Shown here one piece after another: positions 35,752 to 37,116 of a stretch of DNA of 37,116 nt (within the stretch, counting starts at the first letter, position 1; each line of letters begins with the position of its first letter). Origin of the DNA: an uncultured Bacteroidota bacterium. GTDB taxonomy: Bacteria; Bacteroidota; Bacteroidia; Bacteroidales; VadinHA17. The position numbers and the translations under genes were made by a program. The notes under the pieces are model-generated. The model was not told where the DNA came from, made no database searches, and saw only the letters and a list, made by a program, of their open reading frames with translations. The DNA lies in the NCBI GenBank assembly GCA_937864815.1, contig CALMJY010000152.1:1-37116 (forward strand), given 5' to 3'.

Positions 35752-37017
35752 TTACCTCTTTAGAAGAACTTCCTTCTCATATTTTTCAACCTCGGCAATA
35801 AACTCTTCAGCAACAGGTACTTTGTTTTCCATGCAATAATAATCCCAGACTGCCCCGAATGGTTTGGCTTTCAGTAGTTCAAGCATTGCCAGTCTTTCAA
35901 AACCCTTACCCTGTTCTTCCAGTTTCACGAGTGTTTTATGCGGTTCGAGCATGGCATACATGAATGCCATCTGAGCTGCCCTGGTTCCGATAACATAGGC
36001 ACCTATACGGTTAAGACTGGCATCGAAGAAGTCAAGGCCTATATTAACTCTACCGAGTGCTTTACAGCGAACTATTTCCTGTGCAATAAGGACCAGTTCC
36101 TCATTGAATGTAAGAACATGGTCACTGTCCCATCTTATTCCCCTTGTCAGATGAAGCAGGATATCATCAACAAAATGCAGAATTGATGAAATTTTATCTC
36201 CAACCTGTTCAGTCGGATGGAAATGACCATTATCGAGAGTAATCATAATATTATTCTTAATGGCATACCCAACATAAAAATCATGTGATCCAACAACCAT
36301 TGATTCTGAGCCAATCCCGAACAGTTTGCTCTCAACTGCATCCTTCAGGTGTTTCTTTGGATACTTTACTGCGAATATCTCATCAAGAGATTTTTTAAGC
36401 TGCTTTCGCAGTGTATTTCTGTCAACCGGAGTGTCCTTTGATCCGTCAGGAATCCATATGTTATGTACTGATGCCGTTCCGAGTTGTTTTCCCATTTCAG
36501 CAGCAATTGCCCTGCATCTTTTAGTGTGTTCTACCCAGAACTTTCTTATCTTCTCATTCTTGCTCGAAAGTGTATAACCATCATCAGCCAGCTTATGAGA
36601 AAAACATGTGCAATTGAAATCAAGCCCTATGCCTCTTTTTTTAGCCCAGTTTATCCATCCCTGGTAATGCTTTACTTCAATTTTATCCCTGTCTACTAAC
36701 TTACCGCCAAATTCTCCATAGATAGCATGAAGATTGAGTCTTTGTTTACCTGGCAATAATGACATTACCTTGTCAAGGTCAGCTCTCATCTGCTCAATGG
36801 TTTTTGCTTTTCCCGGGAAGTTGCCGGTAACCTGGATACCGCCACCTCCCAGTTCTGCCCCTGGTTTTTCAAATCCGCCGACATCATCTGTCTGCCAGCA
36901 GTGAAGGCTAATATTAACCTTAGACATGTCCTTGATAACCAAGTCTGTATCAACTCCTAATTCAGCATATTGCTGTTTTGCCAGATCATATGTTTTTTTG
37001 ATGAGTTCTTTCTTCAT
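35752..37017 (-). CDS. rhaA: L-rhamnose isomerase
   Basis: Metal-dependent aldose-ketose isomerase converting L-rhamnose to L-rhamnulose in the cytosol. Its 421 residues match the family (about 418-420). SLHCWQTDDVGGFE near the N-terminus, ITLDNGHFHPTEQVGDK with metal ligands, RWDSDHVLTFNEEL and LDFFDASLNRIGAYVIGTRA are strongly conserved RhaA segments. It is the first gene seen of a rha operon, followed after 12 bp by the kinase. The region upstream is a 12-bp tandem repeat that may separate it from its promoter or form part of its leader. Aldolase and transporter would be expected nearby but lie outside the window, if present. Confidence 0.95.
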   Translation of the reverse strand: MKKELIKKTYDLAKQQYAELGVDTDLVIKDMSKVNISLHCWQTDDVGGFEKPGAELGGGGIQVTGNFPGKAKTIEQMRADLDKVMSLLPGKQRLNLHAIYGEFGGKLVDRDKIEVKHYQGWINWAKKRGIGLDFNCTCFSHKLADDGYTLSSKNEKIRKFWVEHTKRCRAIAAEMGKQLGTASVHNIWIPDGSKDTPVDRNTLRKQLKKSLDEIFAVKYPKKHLKDAVESKLFGIGSESMVVGSHDFYVGYAIKNNIMITLDNGHFHPTEQVGDKISSILHFVDDILLHLTRGIRWDSDHVLTFNEELVLIAQEIVRCKALGRVNIGLDFFDASLNRIGAYVIGTRAAQMAFMYAMLEPHKTLVKLEEQGKGFERLAMLELLKAKPFGAVWDYYCMENKVPVAEEFIAEVEKYEKEVLLKR

Positions 37018-37050
37018 AGCTTTATTTGTTTGCTGGTTAAATTTTTTACT

Positions 37051-37116
37051 TTATTTTTTATTTTATTTTTTATTTTATTTTTTATTTTATTTTTTATTTT
37101 ATTTTTTATTTTATTT
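37051..37116. repeat. 12-bp AT-only tandem repeat upstream of rhaA
   Basis: The unit TTATTTTTTATT is repeated perfectly five times (37051-37110) with half of a sixth copy at the window edge, and it probably continues beyond it. The sequence just before it, from about 37040, looks like a degenerate copy. It lies 34 bases upstream of the rhaA start and consists only of A and T. Copy-number change by slipped-strand mispairing would alter the spacing of any upstream promoter element. Confidence 0.92.

Noticed and set aside
37051-37116. CRISPR array or replication origin
   Set aside because: The units are contiguous with no spacers and there are no cas genes; AT richness alone is not evidence for an origin.

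Overview
The window looks like chromosome of an AT-rich member of the Bacteroidota, probably an anaerobic or facultative polysaccharide degrader of the Bacteroidales/Marinilabiliales kind. Supporting signs are a type IX secretion C-terminal domain, many exported serine-type sulfatases and SPII lipoproteins, a DUF4956/CotH/lamin-tail cluster, L-rhamnose catabolism, a near-perfect Bacteroidota promoter (TTG-N19-TAnnTTTG) and few Shine-Dalgarno sites. No rRNA, tRNA, transposase, phage gene or CRISPR array was seen.

Layout. (1) 95-10313, minus strand: one tightly packed operon of five exported sulfatases with a cytosolic glycyl radical enzyme (GRE) as its fifth gene. All five sulfatases carry the Ser form of the active-site motif, so they need an anSME maturase, and the GRE needs a radical-SAM activase; neither is in the window. 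Gaps in and after the operon hold short tandem or inverted repeats with a CACRRAG core. (2) 10445-15471: a large T9SS-secreted protein with two lamin-tail domains and a CotH kinase domain (plus) faces a convergent three-gene set (minus): lamin-tail lipoprotein, DUF4956 membrane protein, DUF2490 barrel. (3) 15733-17166 (plus): a propeller-like lipoprotein of unknown function, separated by a GC-rich inverted repeat from asnB (17311-18978, minus). (4) 19261-34390 (plus): twelve closely spaced genes. They encode six beta-propeller proteins (five PQQ-like with a W..FRG-type N-terminal motif, one NHL-like with a CGCC motif), a previously missed 58-residue four-Cys membrane protein, a Tat-exported polyferredoxin, a NapH/NosR-like membrane iron-sulfur protein, a GT4 glycosyltransferase and an ABC transporter of ATPase plus ten-TM FtsX permease. 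(5) 34387-37017 (minus): FGGY sugar kinase and L-rhamnose isomerase, preceded by a 12-bp tandem repeat running off the window.

Working together. The sulfatases should desulfate glycans (or another sulfate ester) outside the cytoplasm, and the GRE may act on an imported product. Rhamnose isomerase and kinase suggest deoxysugars are used, so a sulfated rhamnose- or fucose-containing polymer is a reasonable but unproven substrate. Region 4 is the best candidate for an undescribed system: a NapGH-like quinol-oxidising module in a run of cell-envelope propellers, with no terminal reductase and no CXXCH haem protein in sight, co-transcribed with a glycosyltransferase and an exporter-like ABC system.
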